The notes under the pieces: model-generated
Told to the model about the DNA's origin: nothing
Seen by the model: the letters and a program-made list of their open reading frames with translations, nothing else
The model's database searches: none
Shown: piece by piece, positions 1 through 7,481 of the stretch
Numbering within the stretch: the stretch's first letter is position 1
How the letters are laid out: each line of letters begins with the position of its first letter
Made by a program: the position numbers and the translations under genes
NCBI RefSeq assembly: GCF_020510445.1
Contig: NZ_JAHBAG010000001.1
Coordinates: 5,184,501-5,248,500 of the forward strand
DNA length: 64,000 bases
Reading direction: 5' to 3'
DNA from: Hydrogenophaga taeniospiralis
GTDB lineage: Bacteria; Pseudomonadota; Gammaproteobacteria; Burkholderiales; Burkholderiaceae_C

Positions 1-777
1 GCGCTCCTTCTTGCCATCGTCCAGCTTGTAGAAGTAGTCGATGTAGTCCGGGGAAAACATCTCCAGCGTGAGCTTGGTGGTCTCCATCTGGAAGAAGCGC
101 GAGGAGCGGGTGATCCAGGTGAGGCTGTAGCCGTGCACGTCGGCTTCCTTGAGCAGGTCGTGGTAGACCTCGGCCGCGCTCTGGCCGCTGCCGACGATGG
201 TGATGGAACGCTTTTGCTGCAGCTGCTCCTTGCTCGTGATGTAGTCGGCGGTGTGCAGGTAGCGGTGGCCGTCGGACGCGCAGCACTGGGGGAACAACGG
301 CCTGGACCCCACGCCCAGCACGAGCTTTCGGCCGCGCATGATGAAGGGCTCGCGCCGCGGCCCCTGCACCCCGGTCACCACATAGCAGCCGCTCTCGGCG
401 TCGTGGACGATCTCCTGCACCTCGTGCTCGAAGCGGGCGTTGGACAGCCGCGCCGCCGCCCAGCGGCAATAGGCGTTGTATTCGGCGCGCGTGAGGTAGA
501 AGCTCTCGCGGAAGTAGTACGAATAGATCTTGCCCTCTTCCTTGCAGTAGTTGAGGAAGCTGAAGCCGCTCTTGGGGTCCGCCAGGCTGACCAGGTCGGC
601 CAGGAAGGGGTTCTGCAGCGTGGTGTTGTCGATCAGCATCCCGGGGTGCCAGTTGAACTCGGCAGCGCGCTCCAGGAAGACCGCGTTCACCCCGGTGATC
701 GGCTCGGTCAGACAGGCCAGGCTCAGATTGAAAGGCCCAAGCCCGATCCCGACGAAGTCATAGATGTTCGTGTTCAT
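1..777 (-). CDS. Siderophore N-hydroxylating monooxygenase (IucD/PvdA/AlcA family), 3' end beyond window
   Basis: Flavin-dependent N-monooxygenase that hydroxylates the terminal amine of lysine, ornithine or a diamine, the first step in hydroxamate siderophore synthesis. Reading leftward from ATG at 777 gives 259 open codons running off the window. The N-terminal FAD motif GIGLGPFNLSLA sits near residue 10. WHPGMLIDNTTLQNPFLADLV is a family hallmark, and an NADPH-binding GSGQSAAEV lies near residue 205. It resembles Bordetella AlcA, but the substrate cannot be decided from this part. It follows the TonB receptor by 93 bp on the same strand with no terminator seen, so co-transcription is likely. 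Confidence 0.88.
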   Translation of the reverse strand, partial: MNTNIYDFVGIGLGPFNLSLACLTEPITGVNAVFLERAAEFNWHPGMLIDNTTLQNPFLADLVSLADPKSGFSFLNYCKEEGKIYSYYFRESFYLTRAEYNAYCRWAAARLSNARFEHEVQEIVHDAESGCYVVTGVQGPRREPFIMRGRKLVLGVGSRPLFPQCCASDGHRYLHTADYITSKEQLQQKRSITIVGSGQSAAEVYHDLLKEADVHGYSLTWITRSSRFFQMETTKLTLEMFSPDYIDYFYKLDDGKKER

Positions 778-870
778 TGCACTCAACTCCCTGATGGACT
801 GGCACGCCGGACGGCGGCACATGGTGATCAAAAGAACGCGCGCGGCGGGCCGCCGCGCCGGGACGCGCCG

Positions 871-3264
871 TTACCAGCGATACGCCACGGTCGCGGTCAC
901 GCTGCGCGCGTCGCCCCAGTAGCAGTACTGCTGGCTCAGGCACGAGGCCACATAGGTCTTGTCGAACAGGTTGTTGACGCTCAGACGGAGGTTGGCACCC
1001 CTGAGCGACGGGCTCAGCTGGGCCAGGTCGATGCGCAGCATCAGGTCCACCAGCGTGTAGGGGGCCACCTTGAGGCTGTTGGCGTTGTCGACCCAGCTGG
1101 AGCCCACGTAGCGCGCGCCCGCGCCCATGGTGTAACCCGGCATGAAGTTCCAGTCGCCCCAGATCGAGGCCATGTGGCGCGGCGCCTGGTACGGCGTGTT
1201 GCCGGTGAAGCCGTCGGAGGACTCGACGAACTTCATGTCGGTGAAGGTGTAGCTCGTCAGCACCGACACCTTGCTGCTGAGCTGCGAACGGGCCTCCAGC
1301 TCCAGACCGCGCGAGCGCACCTTGCCGGTCGGTTCAAAGTACGAGGCCCCCACCGGGCGCGTGGCGACATTCTTTTGCGACAGGTCGTACACCGCCGCCG
1401 ACAGCAAGGTGTTCGAGCCCTTGGGCTGGTAGCGGATGCCGGCCTCGACCTGATCGGTCTCGGCGGGTTGCAGGTTGTTGCCCTGCTGGTCGTTGCGCAG
1501 GCTCGGGTTGAAGCCGTCCGAATAGCCCACATAGGGAGCCACCCCGTTGTCAAACAGATAGACAACGCCGGCCCGCTTGGTGAACCTGGAGCCACTCCAC
1601 CGCGCCGGGTCGCCGGCGCCCATCCGGTTGGAGGCCTTGGCCCAGTCCATGCGCCCGCCCAGCGTGAGGCGCCAGCGGTCCAGCGCCGTCTGGTTCTGCA
1701 GGTACAGACCGGTCTGCTCCAGCTGGCGATCGATGGGGTCGCTGGTCACGCCGCTCAGGCCCGGAGCACCGTAGCTCGGGGCCAGCACGTTGATCGGCAG
1801 CGCGCTGCCCGATTGCCAGCTCCCTGTCACGTGGCGCTTCTGGTGGTCCAGCCCGGTCAGCAGGGTGTGTTTGAGCGCGCCCGTCTGGAACCGACCTTCC
1901 AGCTGGTTGTCGACCGTGTTGCCGCTGGTCGACTCATCGGCGCCCGCGTAGTAGCGCGTCAGCTCATCGGCGCTGGCCCAGCCGTAGCCATAGATCTGCC
2001 TCAGCGTGGTGTCCGCCGAGACATGGCGGAAGTTCTGCCGGAATTTCCACGCGTCGTTGAACGCGTGTTCGAACTGGTAGCCCAGGAAGCGCTGCTTGCG
2101 CTGGTATTTCTCGACGCTGGGGTCTCCGTCGAAGAAATGGCGCGAGATCAGGCGGCCGTTGTGGTCCGCATGGAGGCTGGCGTCCGCCGGCACGCCGCTG
2201 TGGTAGCTGCCCTCGGGGTCGTCCTGCAGGTAGGCCTGCAGCAGCAGGCGCGTGTCGCTGGACGGGTGGATGGCCAGCGAGGACGCGATGGCCTGGCGCT
2301 CTTCCTTGACCGTGTTGAACTGCGAGTCCAGCGAGCGCGCCAGCGCCGTCAGGCGAAAGGCCGCCACCCCGTTGTTGTCGATGGGCCCCGACAGATCGAC
2401 GGCCGCCTCCCGGCGGTCGCGGTTGCCGGCGGTGAGCTGCACTTCCCGGTAGGGCTGGAACTGCGGCGTCATGCTGGTCAGCGCCACCAGGCCGCCGGGC
2501 GATGCGCGACCGTACAACACGGACGCCGGCCCTCGCACCACGTCGATGCGCTCCAGGAAATACGGATCGACCTGCATCGAGGTGTAGCTGCCCTGGTCGC
2601 TGAGCATGCGCAGGCCATCGAGCAGGGTGCTGTCCACGCTGCTGTCCTTGAAGCCGCGCAGGGCCACGTAGTCGTAGCGGTTGGAGGAACCCACGAGGCC
2701 GGTGAAGACACCGGGCGCGTAGTTGAGCGCCTCCGGGATGCTGCGCGGCTTCTGGTCTTCGAGCTGCTGCTTGGTCACCACCGAGATGGACTGCGGCGTC
2801 TCGATGATGGGGGTATCGGTTTTGGAGCCCGAGGCGCTGCGCCTGGCGACGTAGCCGTTCCCTCCGCTGGTGGCCGTTTCCTGGTCCGCGACGGCCCTCA
2901 CGGTCACCGTGGGCAGGCTCACCGTCTCCGATGCCGCCGGAGCCGCGGTGACGACAAAGACGTTGCCGTCAATGGTCGCCGCCAGGCCGCTGCCGGCCAG
3001 CAACCGGTCCAGCGCCTGCCGTGGCGTCAGCCGGCCGGAGACGGCCGGCGCCGTCTTGCCCGCCACCAGCGCGGGCTGGACCATGAGCTCAAGCCGGGCC
3101 TGCCGCGCCAGGTCATTGAGCGCCTGCGCCAGGGGCTGCTCCCCGATGCGGATCTGCACCGGGGTGGAGCCCCCCGCGCTGGCGGAACCCTGGGCATGGG
3201 CCAACGGGCTTCCGAGGGCCAAGGCCAGTGCCAGCGGGGGCAGGTTGAAGCGGGAACGGGGCAT
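871..3264 (-). CDS. TonB-dependent siderophore receptor with N-terminal STN signalling domain
   Basis: Outer-membrane ferric-siderophore receptor of 797 aa. The signal peptide ends near AHA-QG (residues 22-26). An STN domain (about 38-110) follows, containing IGEQPLAQALNDLARQA; this is the part that in FecA/FpvA-type receptors contacts a FecR anti-sigma factor. The plug domain (about 140-265) has IETPQSISVVTKQQLEDQ and ERIDVVRGPASVLYGRASPGG. The rest is a beta barrel ending in a C-terminal Trp (AYRW), typical for BAM export. The start at 3264 gives a clean signal peptide with GGAG-type ribosome site just upstream. It lies downstream of fecR and fecI-like genes, forming a cell-surface signalling system for one siderophore. 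Confidence 0.93.
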   Translation of the reverse strand: MPRSRFNLPPLALALALGSPLAHAQGSASAGGSTPVQIRIGEQPLAQALNDLARQARLELMVQPALVAGKTAPAVSGRLTPRQALDRLLAGSGLAATIDGNVFVVTAAPAASETVSLPTVTVRAVADQETATSGGNGYVARRSASGSKTDTPIIETPQSISVVTKQQLEDQKPRSIPEALNYAPGVFTGLVGSSNRYDYVALRGFKDSSVDSTLLDGLRMLSDQGSYTSMQVDPYFLERIDVVRGPASVLYGRASPGGLVALTSMTPQFQPYREVQLTAGNRDRREAAVDLSGPIDNNGVAAFRLTALARSLDSQFNTVKEERQAIASSLAIHPSSDTRLLLQAYLQDDPEGSYHSGVPADASLHADHNGRLISRHFFDGDPSVEKYQRKQRFLGYQFEHAFNDAWKFRQNFRHVSADTTLRQIYGYGWASADELTRYYAGADESTSGNTVDNQLEGRFQTGALKHTLLTGLDHQKRHVTGSWQSGSALPINVLAPSYGAPGLSGVTSDPIDRQLEQTGLYLQNQTALDRWRLTLGGRMDWAKASNRMGAGDPARWSGSRFTKRAGVVYLFDNGVAPYVGYSDGFNPSLRNDQQGNNLQPAETDQVEAGIRYQPKGSNTLLSAAVYDLSQKNVATRPVGASYFEPTGKVRSRGLELEARSQLSSKVSVLTSYTFTDMKFVESSDGFTGNTPYQAPRHMASIWGDWNFMPGYTMGAGARYVGSSWVDNANSLKVAPYTLVDLMLRIDLAQLSPSLRGANLRLSVNNLFDKTYVASCLSQQYCYWGDARSVTATVAYRW

Positions 3265-3290
3265 GCGAGCGATCTCCGGAAAGATATTGA

Positions 3291-3307
3291 ATAAGAATCC
3301 TTCTCAT
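3291..3307. promoter_or_regulatory. Candidate imperfect Fur box upstream of the TonB receptor
   Basis: Read on the minus strand this is ATGAGAAGGATTCTTAT, matching 13 of 17 positions of the perfect palindrome ATGAGAATTATTCTCAT found upstream of the sigma gene. It lies between the candidate ECF -10 block and the receptor start, where Fur binding could block transcription. Seen by eye only. Confidence 0.5.
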
Positions 3308-3335
3308 GTAGACGCATCAGCCTGGCGAAACCCTA
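3306..3335 (-). promoter_or_regulatory. Candidate ECF sigma promoter for the TonB receptor
   Basis: On the minus strand, TAGGGTTT (3335-3328) is followed after 13 bp by CGTCTACAT (3314-3306). Exactly the same two blocks and spacing occur upstream of fecR at 4533-4504, while the 13-bp spacers and flanks differ. This is what a promoter for the adjacent FecI-like sigma should look like. Position about 40 bp upstream of the receptor start fits. Confidence 0.6.
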
Positions 3336-3411
3336 GGTCGGGCGAAAAGTTTTTTTTGGCGCGGAAAGATGGACCGGCCCGGATCGCCGGCAGCGGCCGG
3401 CTAGTGGCCAG

Positions 3412-4482
3412 CTAATGGCCAGCGGAGACGATCTCGACCTCACCGCCACGCTCGCGCAAGCGCACGGGCAAGACCTGCGGCAGGAGGCGGGAGAAGTTGT
3501 CGAGCCGGCGCGGGTCGAAGGTGCCGGTCACGCGCAACGCGGCGACGGCCGGCTCCCGCACCGTCAGAGGCACCGGACCGTAGCGCCCGAACTCGGCCAG
3601 CGCCTGGTCCAGCGGTGTGTCGTCGAAACTGACTCGGCTTTCGCGCCAGGGTGCGATGCCCGCGGCGGGGACGGCCGACACGGTGCCGAGCAGGCCCGCC
3701 ATGTCGCTGGTGATCTGTTGGCCGGCGACCAGTTCGACGGCCGCATCGCCCGCGGCCGACCGCTCGGCGCGCGCCACGCGCACGTGCCCTTCTTCCACGG
3801 CGACGTGAACACCCGCGCGGCCCGGCACGCCGGGCGTGTAGCGCACCGCGAAACGGGTGCCGACGACCGTGATGCGCAAAGGACCGGCCAGCACATCAAA
3901 GGGACGCGCCGGATCACCCTGGACCTGGAACGCCGCCTGTCCCTGCGGCAGGCGAACCTCGCGGCGGTCCAGGTACATCGTCACGTCGGCCTGGCTGAAG
4001 GTGTCCAGCCTCAGGCGGCTGCCTTCCGGCAACACCACGTCCAGCTGCTGCCCGCGCTCGGTGGCGAAACGCTGCGTGTACACCGGTTGCTGCTGCCCAT
4101 GTTCCCAGGCCAGGTAGCCCCCTCCGCAGGACACCATGAGCGCCACAGCGGCCAGCGCTCCCTGTGGCACCCAGGAAGACCCGTCACGCCACCAGGCACG
4201 CTGGCGCGGCGCGGCCCGGGCTGCCGCCGCCTTGTCGTCAGCGAGGTTCTGCTTCAGCATGCGCACACCCTCCGCCGGCAAGGCATCGAGCAGGCACCAG
4301 TTGTCCCGATGGCGCGCGAAAGCCGCGGCATGGGCCGCGTCCGCGGCCAGCCAGGACTGGAACGCGGCTTCGTCCGCCGACCCGAGCAGCCCGCCGGCAC
4401 ACCGCACGAACCAGTCCAGCGCCGCGTCGTCGGGCTCGGTGGACCGTGCGGCTGGCGTTCGGGCTGGCTGCGGGGTACTCAT
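3412..4482 (-). CDS. FecR-family anti-sigma factor / transmembrane signal transducer
   Basis: Inner-membrane regulator, 356 aa, that holds the ECF sigma inactive until the loaded receptor signals through its periplasmic part. The N-terminal cytoplasmic DUF4880-type region carries DAALDWFVRCAGG and AAFQSWLAADAAHAAAF (about 20-55). One membrane segment lies near residues 105-130. A periplasmic FecR domain follows (TERGQQLDVVLPEGSRLRLDT), then a C-terminal secretin-like part resembling the receptor STN partner. I prefer ATG at 4482 over the in-frame ATG at 4527, because the latter lies inside the shared ECF promoter motif. Downstream of the sigma gene and upstream of the receptor. Confidence 0.9.
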   Translation of the reverse strand: MSTPQPARTPAARSTEPDDAALDWFVRCAGGLLGSADEAAFQSWLAADAAHAAAFARHRDNWCLLDALPAEGVRMLKQNLADDKAAAARAAPRQRAWWRDGSSWVPQGALAAVALMVSCGGGYLAWEHGQQQPVYTQRFATERGQQLDVVLPEGSRLRLDTFSQADVTMYLDRREVRLPQGQAAFQVQGDPARPFDVLAGPLRITVVGTRFAVRYTPGVPGRAGVHVAVEEGHVRVARAERSAAGDAAVELVAGQQITSDMAGLLGTVSAVPAAGIAPWRESRVSFDDTPLDQALAEFGRYGPVPLTVREPAVAALRVTGTFDPRRLDNFSRLLPQVLPVRLRERGGEVEIVSAGH

Positions 4483-4503
4483 GGCGTGGTTATCGGCTCT
4501 TGG

Positions 4504-4533
4504 ATGTAGACGCACCAGCCAGCCCAAACCCTA
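4504..4533 (-). promoter_or_regulatory. Candidate ECF sigma promoter for fecR-like gene
   Basis: Minus strand TAGGGTTT (4533-4526), 13-bp spacer, CGTCTACAT (4512-4504), identical in both blocks to the motif before the TonB receptor. The predicted transcript would begin only a few bases before the ATG at 4482, so it also supports that start. Confidence 0.6.
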
Positions 4534-4561
4534 TGCCAGGCCAGGCGGCGTGCGGGCAAAT

Positions 4562-5131
4562 TCATTCGCGGGCAGGTTTTCTGCGCCTCAATGGCGGAAC
4601 CGGCGCCGCGGCAGGCGCCCCGTCAAGGGTGTCTTTGCAGCGCCGGCAAGCGTCCATGGCCAGCTTCACGTGTTGCTCGACCATCTTGCGCGAGATGCCC
4701 ATGCGCTGAGCCACCTCCGAATGCGGCAGGCCGTCGAACTTGTGCAGGATGAAGGCCTCGCGGCAACGCAACGGCAGGGCATCGATGGTGGCCAGAAGGG
4801 CGTTCACCCCCTGGGCGGAAGACGTGGCCACTTCGGGCTCGCAGGCCCTGGGCGCCGCGAGGTTGTCAAGCTCGGCGGCCGAGGCCTCGGCATCGGGGAG
4901 CAAGGCATCACCACGCACTTCGCTGCGGCGGTGCTGGTCGATCTGCAGGTTGCGCGCGGTCCGGTAGAGCAGCGCGCGCGGCTCGGGCACCGGCTGGCCG
5001 GAATGCTGCACCGCCAGAACGCGGGCATAGCTCTCCTGCACGACATCGGCCGCGGCATCGCGGTTGCGCACCGTACGGGAACAGAAGTTCAGCAGTTCTT
5101 GGTAATAGTGCTCAAGCACAGGTCGATCCAT
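4562..5131 (-). CDS. FecI-like ECF sigma factor (RNA polymerase sigma-70 family)
   Basis: Iron-starvation ECF sigma factor, 189 aa, predicted to direct RNA polymerase to the receptor and fecR promoters. Region 2 is visible at LNFCSRTVRNRDAAADVVQ and ESYARVLAV (about residues 13-42). Region 4 is visible at LPLRCREAFILHKFDGL and the helix-turn-helix HSEVAQRMGISRKMVEQHV (about 130-165). The start at ATG 5131 gives the usual short N-terminus (MDRPVLEHYYQELLNFC). It is followed by fecR on the same strand, and a perfect Fur-type palindrome lies 76 bp upstream. Confidence 0.92.
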   Translation of the reverse strand: MDRPVLEHYYQELLNFCSRTVRNRDAAADVVQESYARVLAVQHSGQPVPEPRALLYRTARNLQIDQHRRSEVRGDALLPDAEASAAELDNLAAPRACEPEVATSSAQGVNALLATIDALPLRCREAFILHKFDGLPHSEVAQRMGISRKMVEQHVKLAMDACRRCKDTLDGAPAAAPVPPLRRRKPARE

Positions 5132-5206
5132 GCCAGGGAGGTGACGAATCCCGTCAACAGGCTGACGTCGAGATGTGGCGGCGCCGGGTCAGGCACACAA
5201 ATTTTA

Positions 5207-5225
5207 AATGAGAATTATTCTCATA
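5207..5225. promoter_or_regulatory. Fur box upstream of the ECF sigma gene
   Basis: Contains ATGAGAATTATTCTCAT, a perfect 8-1-8 inverted repeat matching the Fur consensus core (GATAATGATAATCATTATC type), in an AT-rich patch that stands out from its surroundings. It is 76 bp upstream of the sigma factor start, so iron repression of the whole siderophore module is expected. Confidence 0.82.
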
Positions 5226-5239
5226 ATAACCCACCCAAG

Positions 5240-5546
5240 CCGCTGGGTCATCACCACACTGGCGATGCTGCGCTGAGACGGGCAACGTTCGCGCCAGGCG
5301 TAGAACCCGTTGGCGCAAACACCGAGGACGTGGCACAGGTTTGCCGTCGTCGATGCGGCCTGGCCGACCCAGTGGGTGATGGACTGCGCGGTGACGCCGA
5401 ACTCACACGAGAGCTGCGCAGGTGAGCGCCCCCGCTCGAACGAGCTCGACCATTTGCTGGCGAAATTCCGCCGGGTACGGCGATCGCACTTTGGACACTT
5501 TCGACGCCTTGGACACAAAGATTGATGTGTCCAGGGAACCGGGTCA
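5240..5546 (-). pseudogene. IS3-family transposase remnant (orfA fragment joined to orfB fragment, frameshifted)
   Basis: On the minus strand, an end resembling an IS3-type terminal repeat (TGACCCGGTTCC..., ending at 5546) precedes an orfA start (GTG at 5516) reading VSKVRSPYPAEFRQQMVELV. A run of five G (complement of C at 5429-5433) shifts the frame. Removing one G restores RAGRSPAQLSCEFGVTAQSI and THWVGQA. The text then jumps to orfB-like LCHVLGVCANGFYAWRERCPS and ends. The middle of orfA/orfB and the catalytic DDE core are missing. This accounts for most of the 436-bp gap between the sigma gene and purU. Confidence 0.75.
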
Positions 5547-5567
5547 ACGCCAGCTGCTCCTTTCGAG

Positions 5568-6446
5568 TCAGCGCAGCACCACCGTGCGCAAGCCGTTGAT
5601 GAACACCCGGTGCTCCAGCACGTAGCGCAAGGCGCGTCCCAGGGCCAGGCACTCGACGTTGCGCCCGGTGCTGAGCAACTGCTCGGGGCTGTAGGCGTGG
5701 TCCACCCGTTCCAGGGCCTGTTCGATGATGGGGCCCTCGTCCAGGTCGCTGGTGGCGAAGTGGGCCGTGGCACCGATCAGCTTGACGCCGCGCGCGTGCG
5801 CCTGTTCGTATGGGCGCGCGCCCTTGAAGCCGGGCAGGAAGGAATGGTGGATGTTGATGACGCGGCCGGCCAGCTTCTCGCACATGTCTTCCGACAGCAC
5901 CTGCATGTAGCGCGCCAGCACCACCAGCTCGGCCTCGTGTTGCGCGATGCACTGGAGCAACTGCGCCTCCTGCTGCGGCTTGGTGTCGGCCGTGATGGGC
6001 AGGTGATGGAACGGAATGCCTTCGGCCACGGCCAACGGCCCCAGGTCGGCGTGGTTGGACACCACCGCCACGATGTCCATGTTCAGTTCCTTGCGGCGCC
6101 ACTGCGCCAGCAGGTCGCGCAGGCAGTGGTCGGCCTTGGACACCATGATCAGCACCCGTGTCGGGCGGCTGAGGTCATGGATGGCGCCTTCCGCGCCGTC
6201 AAAGCCATCCATCAGTTGGGCATAGTCCTCGCGAAGCACGCCGATCCCGAAAACCTTCTGGCCCTCCAGCCGGAACACGATGCGCACATAGAAACGCGAC
6301 ACCAACGCGTCGTCAAACACCGCGAATTCTTCGATGTAGGCACCGTGCCGCTCCAGCAGGGCCACCATGGCCGCCACCTGGCCCCGCGCGCTGGCCACCG
6401 CCAGGGTCAGCACGTAGCGGGACGATTCATTGGGCGTGGCTTGCAT
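5568..6446 (-). CDS. purU: Formyltetrahydrofolate deformylase
   Basis: Hydrolyses 10-formyl-tetrahydrofolate to formate and free tetrahydrofolate, 292 aa. An N-terminal ACT-type domain (about 8-85) precedes a formyltransferase-like catalytic domain with VSKADHCLRDLLAQWR, VSNHADLGPLAVAEGIPFHH, NIHHSFLPGFKGARPY and the catalytic Asp region ATSDLDEGPIIEQ. The start chosen is ATG 6446 (MQATPNESSRYVLT), which overlaps the folB end by 20 bp. It is last in the glyA-sdaA-sox operon. Its likely job here is to vent excess one-carbon units made by sarcosine oxidation and regenerate folate, as for purU2 next to the Pseudomonas sox genes. Confidence 0.92.
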   Translation of the reverse strand: MQATPNESSRYVLTLAVASARGQVAAMVALLERHGAYIEEFAVFDDALVSRFYVRIVFRLEGQKVFGIGVLREDYAQLMDGFDGAEGAIHDLSRPTRVLIMVSKADHCLRDLLAQWRRKELNMDIVAVVSNHADLGPLAVAEGIPFHHLPITADTKPQQEAQLLQCIAQHEAELVVLARYMQVLSEDMCEKLAGRVINIHHSFLPGFKGARPYEQAHARGVKLIGATAHFATSDLDEGPIIEQALERVDHAYSPEQLLSTGRNVECLALGRALRYVLEHRVFINGLRTVVLR

Positions 6447-6879
6447 AGGTTTCAAGGCCTTGTGTGAGGGATTGAAGAAGGGCACTCGTTTCGGCCGCCT
6501 GCAAGTGCAGGGTCTCGAACTCGGTCCGGGTCGATGCGCGCTCCATGCCGACCGCCAGCGCGCCCAGGCTCACGCGCTGCTTGTACAGGCCGACCCAGAC
6601 CTCGTCGATGCGCGGATCGAGCCCGAACACGAAGCCGATCACCTGGTTGACGCGGGTCTCCAGCAGCGGGGTGTGAGGCGTGTTGGGCCACACCTGCGTC
6701 AACCAGCGCCACAGGGGTTCGTAGTCCAGGCAGCCGTCCAGCGCGTCCGGCGCGGCAGGCGCCAGCCCGCTGGCCGTGAGGCTGATCCAGATCGGCTGCT
6801 GGTCCCGTTCTTCGGCATAGATCCCCACCGGCAGGCGGGTCTCCAGCCGTTCGATCCGGACCGTCCAACGCGTGTTCAT
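6427..6879 (-). CDS. folB: Dihydroneopterin aldolase-family protein in the sox operon
   Basis: 150 aa, matching the FolB fold pattern: IERLETRLPVGIYAEERDQQ at the N-terminus, CLDYEPLWRWL, LLETRVNQVIGFVFG and the conserved Lys in VWVGLYKQRVSLGALAVG. FolB cleaves dihydroneopterin to hydroxymethyl-dihydropterin and glycolaldehyde in folate synthesis. It is somewhat longer than a usual 120-aa FolB, with an extra C-terminal helix. Its ATG overlaps the soxG stop by 4 bp (ATGA), so translation is coupled. A specialised folate-supply role for THF-dependent sarcosine oxidase is my inference; it could also have a changed substrate. Confidence 0.78.
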   Translation of the reverse strand: MNTRWTVRIERLETRLPVGIYAEERDQQPIWISLTASGLAPAAPDALDGCLDYEPLWRWLTQVWPNTPHTPLLETRVNQVIGFVFGLDPRIDEVWVGLYKQRVSLGALAVGMERASTRTEFETLHLQAAETSALLQSLTQGLETYASHAQ

Positions 6880-7481
6880 GTGAAGCGGCGCGTCACCAGG
6901 CCACACTCCTGTGTGCAGCGTTCCAGCATCAGCCAGACGTAGCCCCGGAAGCTGCTGCGCACCAGCACCTCGTAGACCGGTGCGTCGTCAGCCTGCCACA
7001 GCCAGACCGAAGCCTTGAAGAACACCGAGCCGGCGCTGGCCCCAGGGCCGAACACGCGCGGGTGCAGGTCCAGCGGGCAGCCCTGCGCGAGCACGTCGCG
7101 CACCGGGGTGCCGCTCAGGTGCAGCACGGTGTAGCCGCCACTGACGTCGGTGACCGCCACGTGCTGGCCCGCCAGGGCTTCGCGCAGCGCCGCTTCGATG
7201 GCGCCCGCCTGGCCCTTTGGCCCGATGACGAACCAGTCGTCCGGCCCGACCCAGACCAGGCGATGGGTATCGTTGGCGACTGTGGTGCAGGCCTGTGTGG
7301 GCAGGTCCAGACCGAGGGCCTGCGACACGCCCTCGCGGAAGGCCGTGTCGTCCGGGTTGCCGCGAAGATTGAGCACGGACTGTCCATGGCGCCAGCCGGC
7401 CAGCAGGGACTGCCCGGTCGAGGCACGGGTGGTGGGCACACGGTCCATGGGCGCCACAGGGCGCTGTGAGGTATCAAGCAT
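6876..7481 (-). CDS. soxG: Sarcosine oxidase gamma subunit
   Basis: 201-aa small subunit of heterotetrameric sarcosine oxidase, needed for assembly. Recognisable by SVLNLRGNPDDTAFREGV, RLVWVGPDDWFVIGPKG, VTDVSGGYTVLHLSGTPVRDVL and the C-terminal SVWLWQADDAPVYEVLVRSS with FRGYVWLML. The start at ATG 7481 (MLDTSQRP) overlaps the end of soxA by 8 bp. An in-frame upstream ATG would run deep into soxA and is rejected. Belongs to the soxBDAG operon. Confidence 0.9.
   Translation of the reverse strand: MLDTSQRPVAPMDRVPTTRASTGQSLLAGWRHGQSVLNLRGNPDDTAFREGVSQALGLDLPTQACTTVANDTHRLVWVGPDDWFVIGPKGQAGAIEAALREALAGQHVAVTDVSGGYTVLHLSGTPVRDVLAQGCPLDLHPRVFGPGASAGSVFFKASVWLWQADDAPVYEVLVRSSFRGYVWLMLERCTQECGLVTRRFT

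Noticed and set aside
133..3294. Very long open frame on the plus strand opposite the TonB receptor
   Set aside because: High-GC mirror frame of a clear receptor gene; composition is rich in Arg, Gly, Ala and Val with no family motif.
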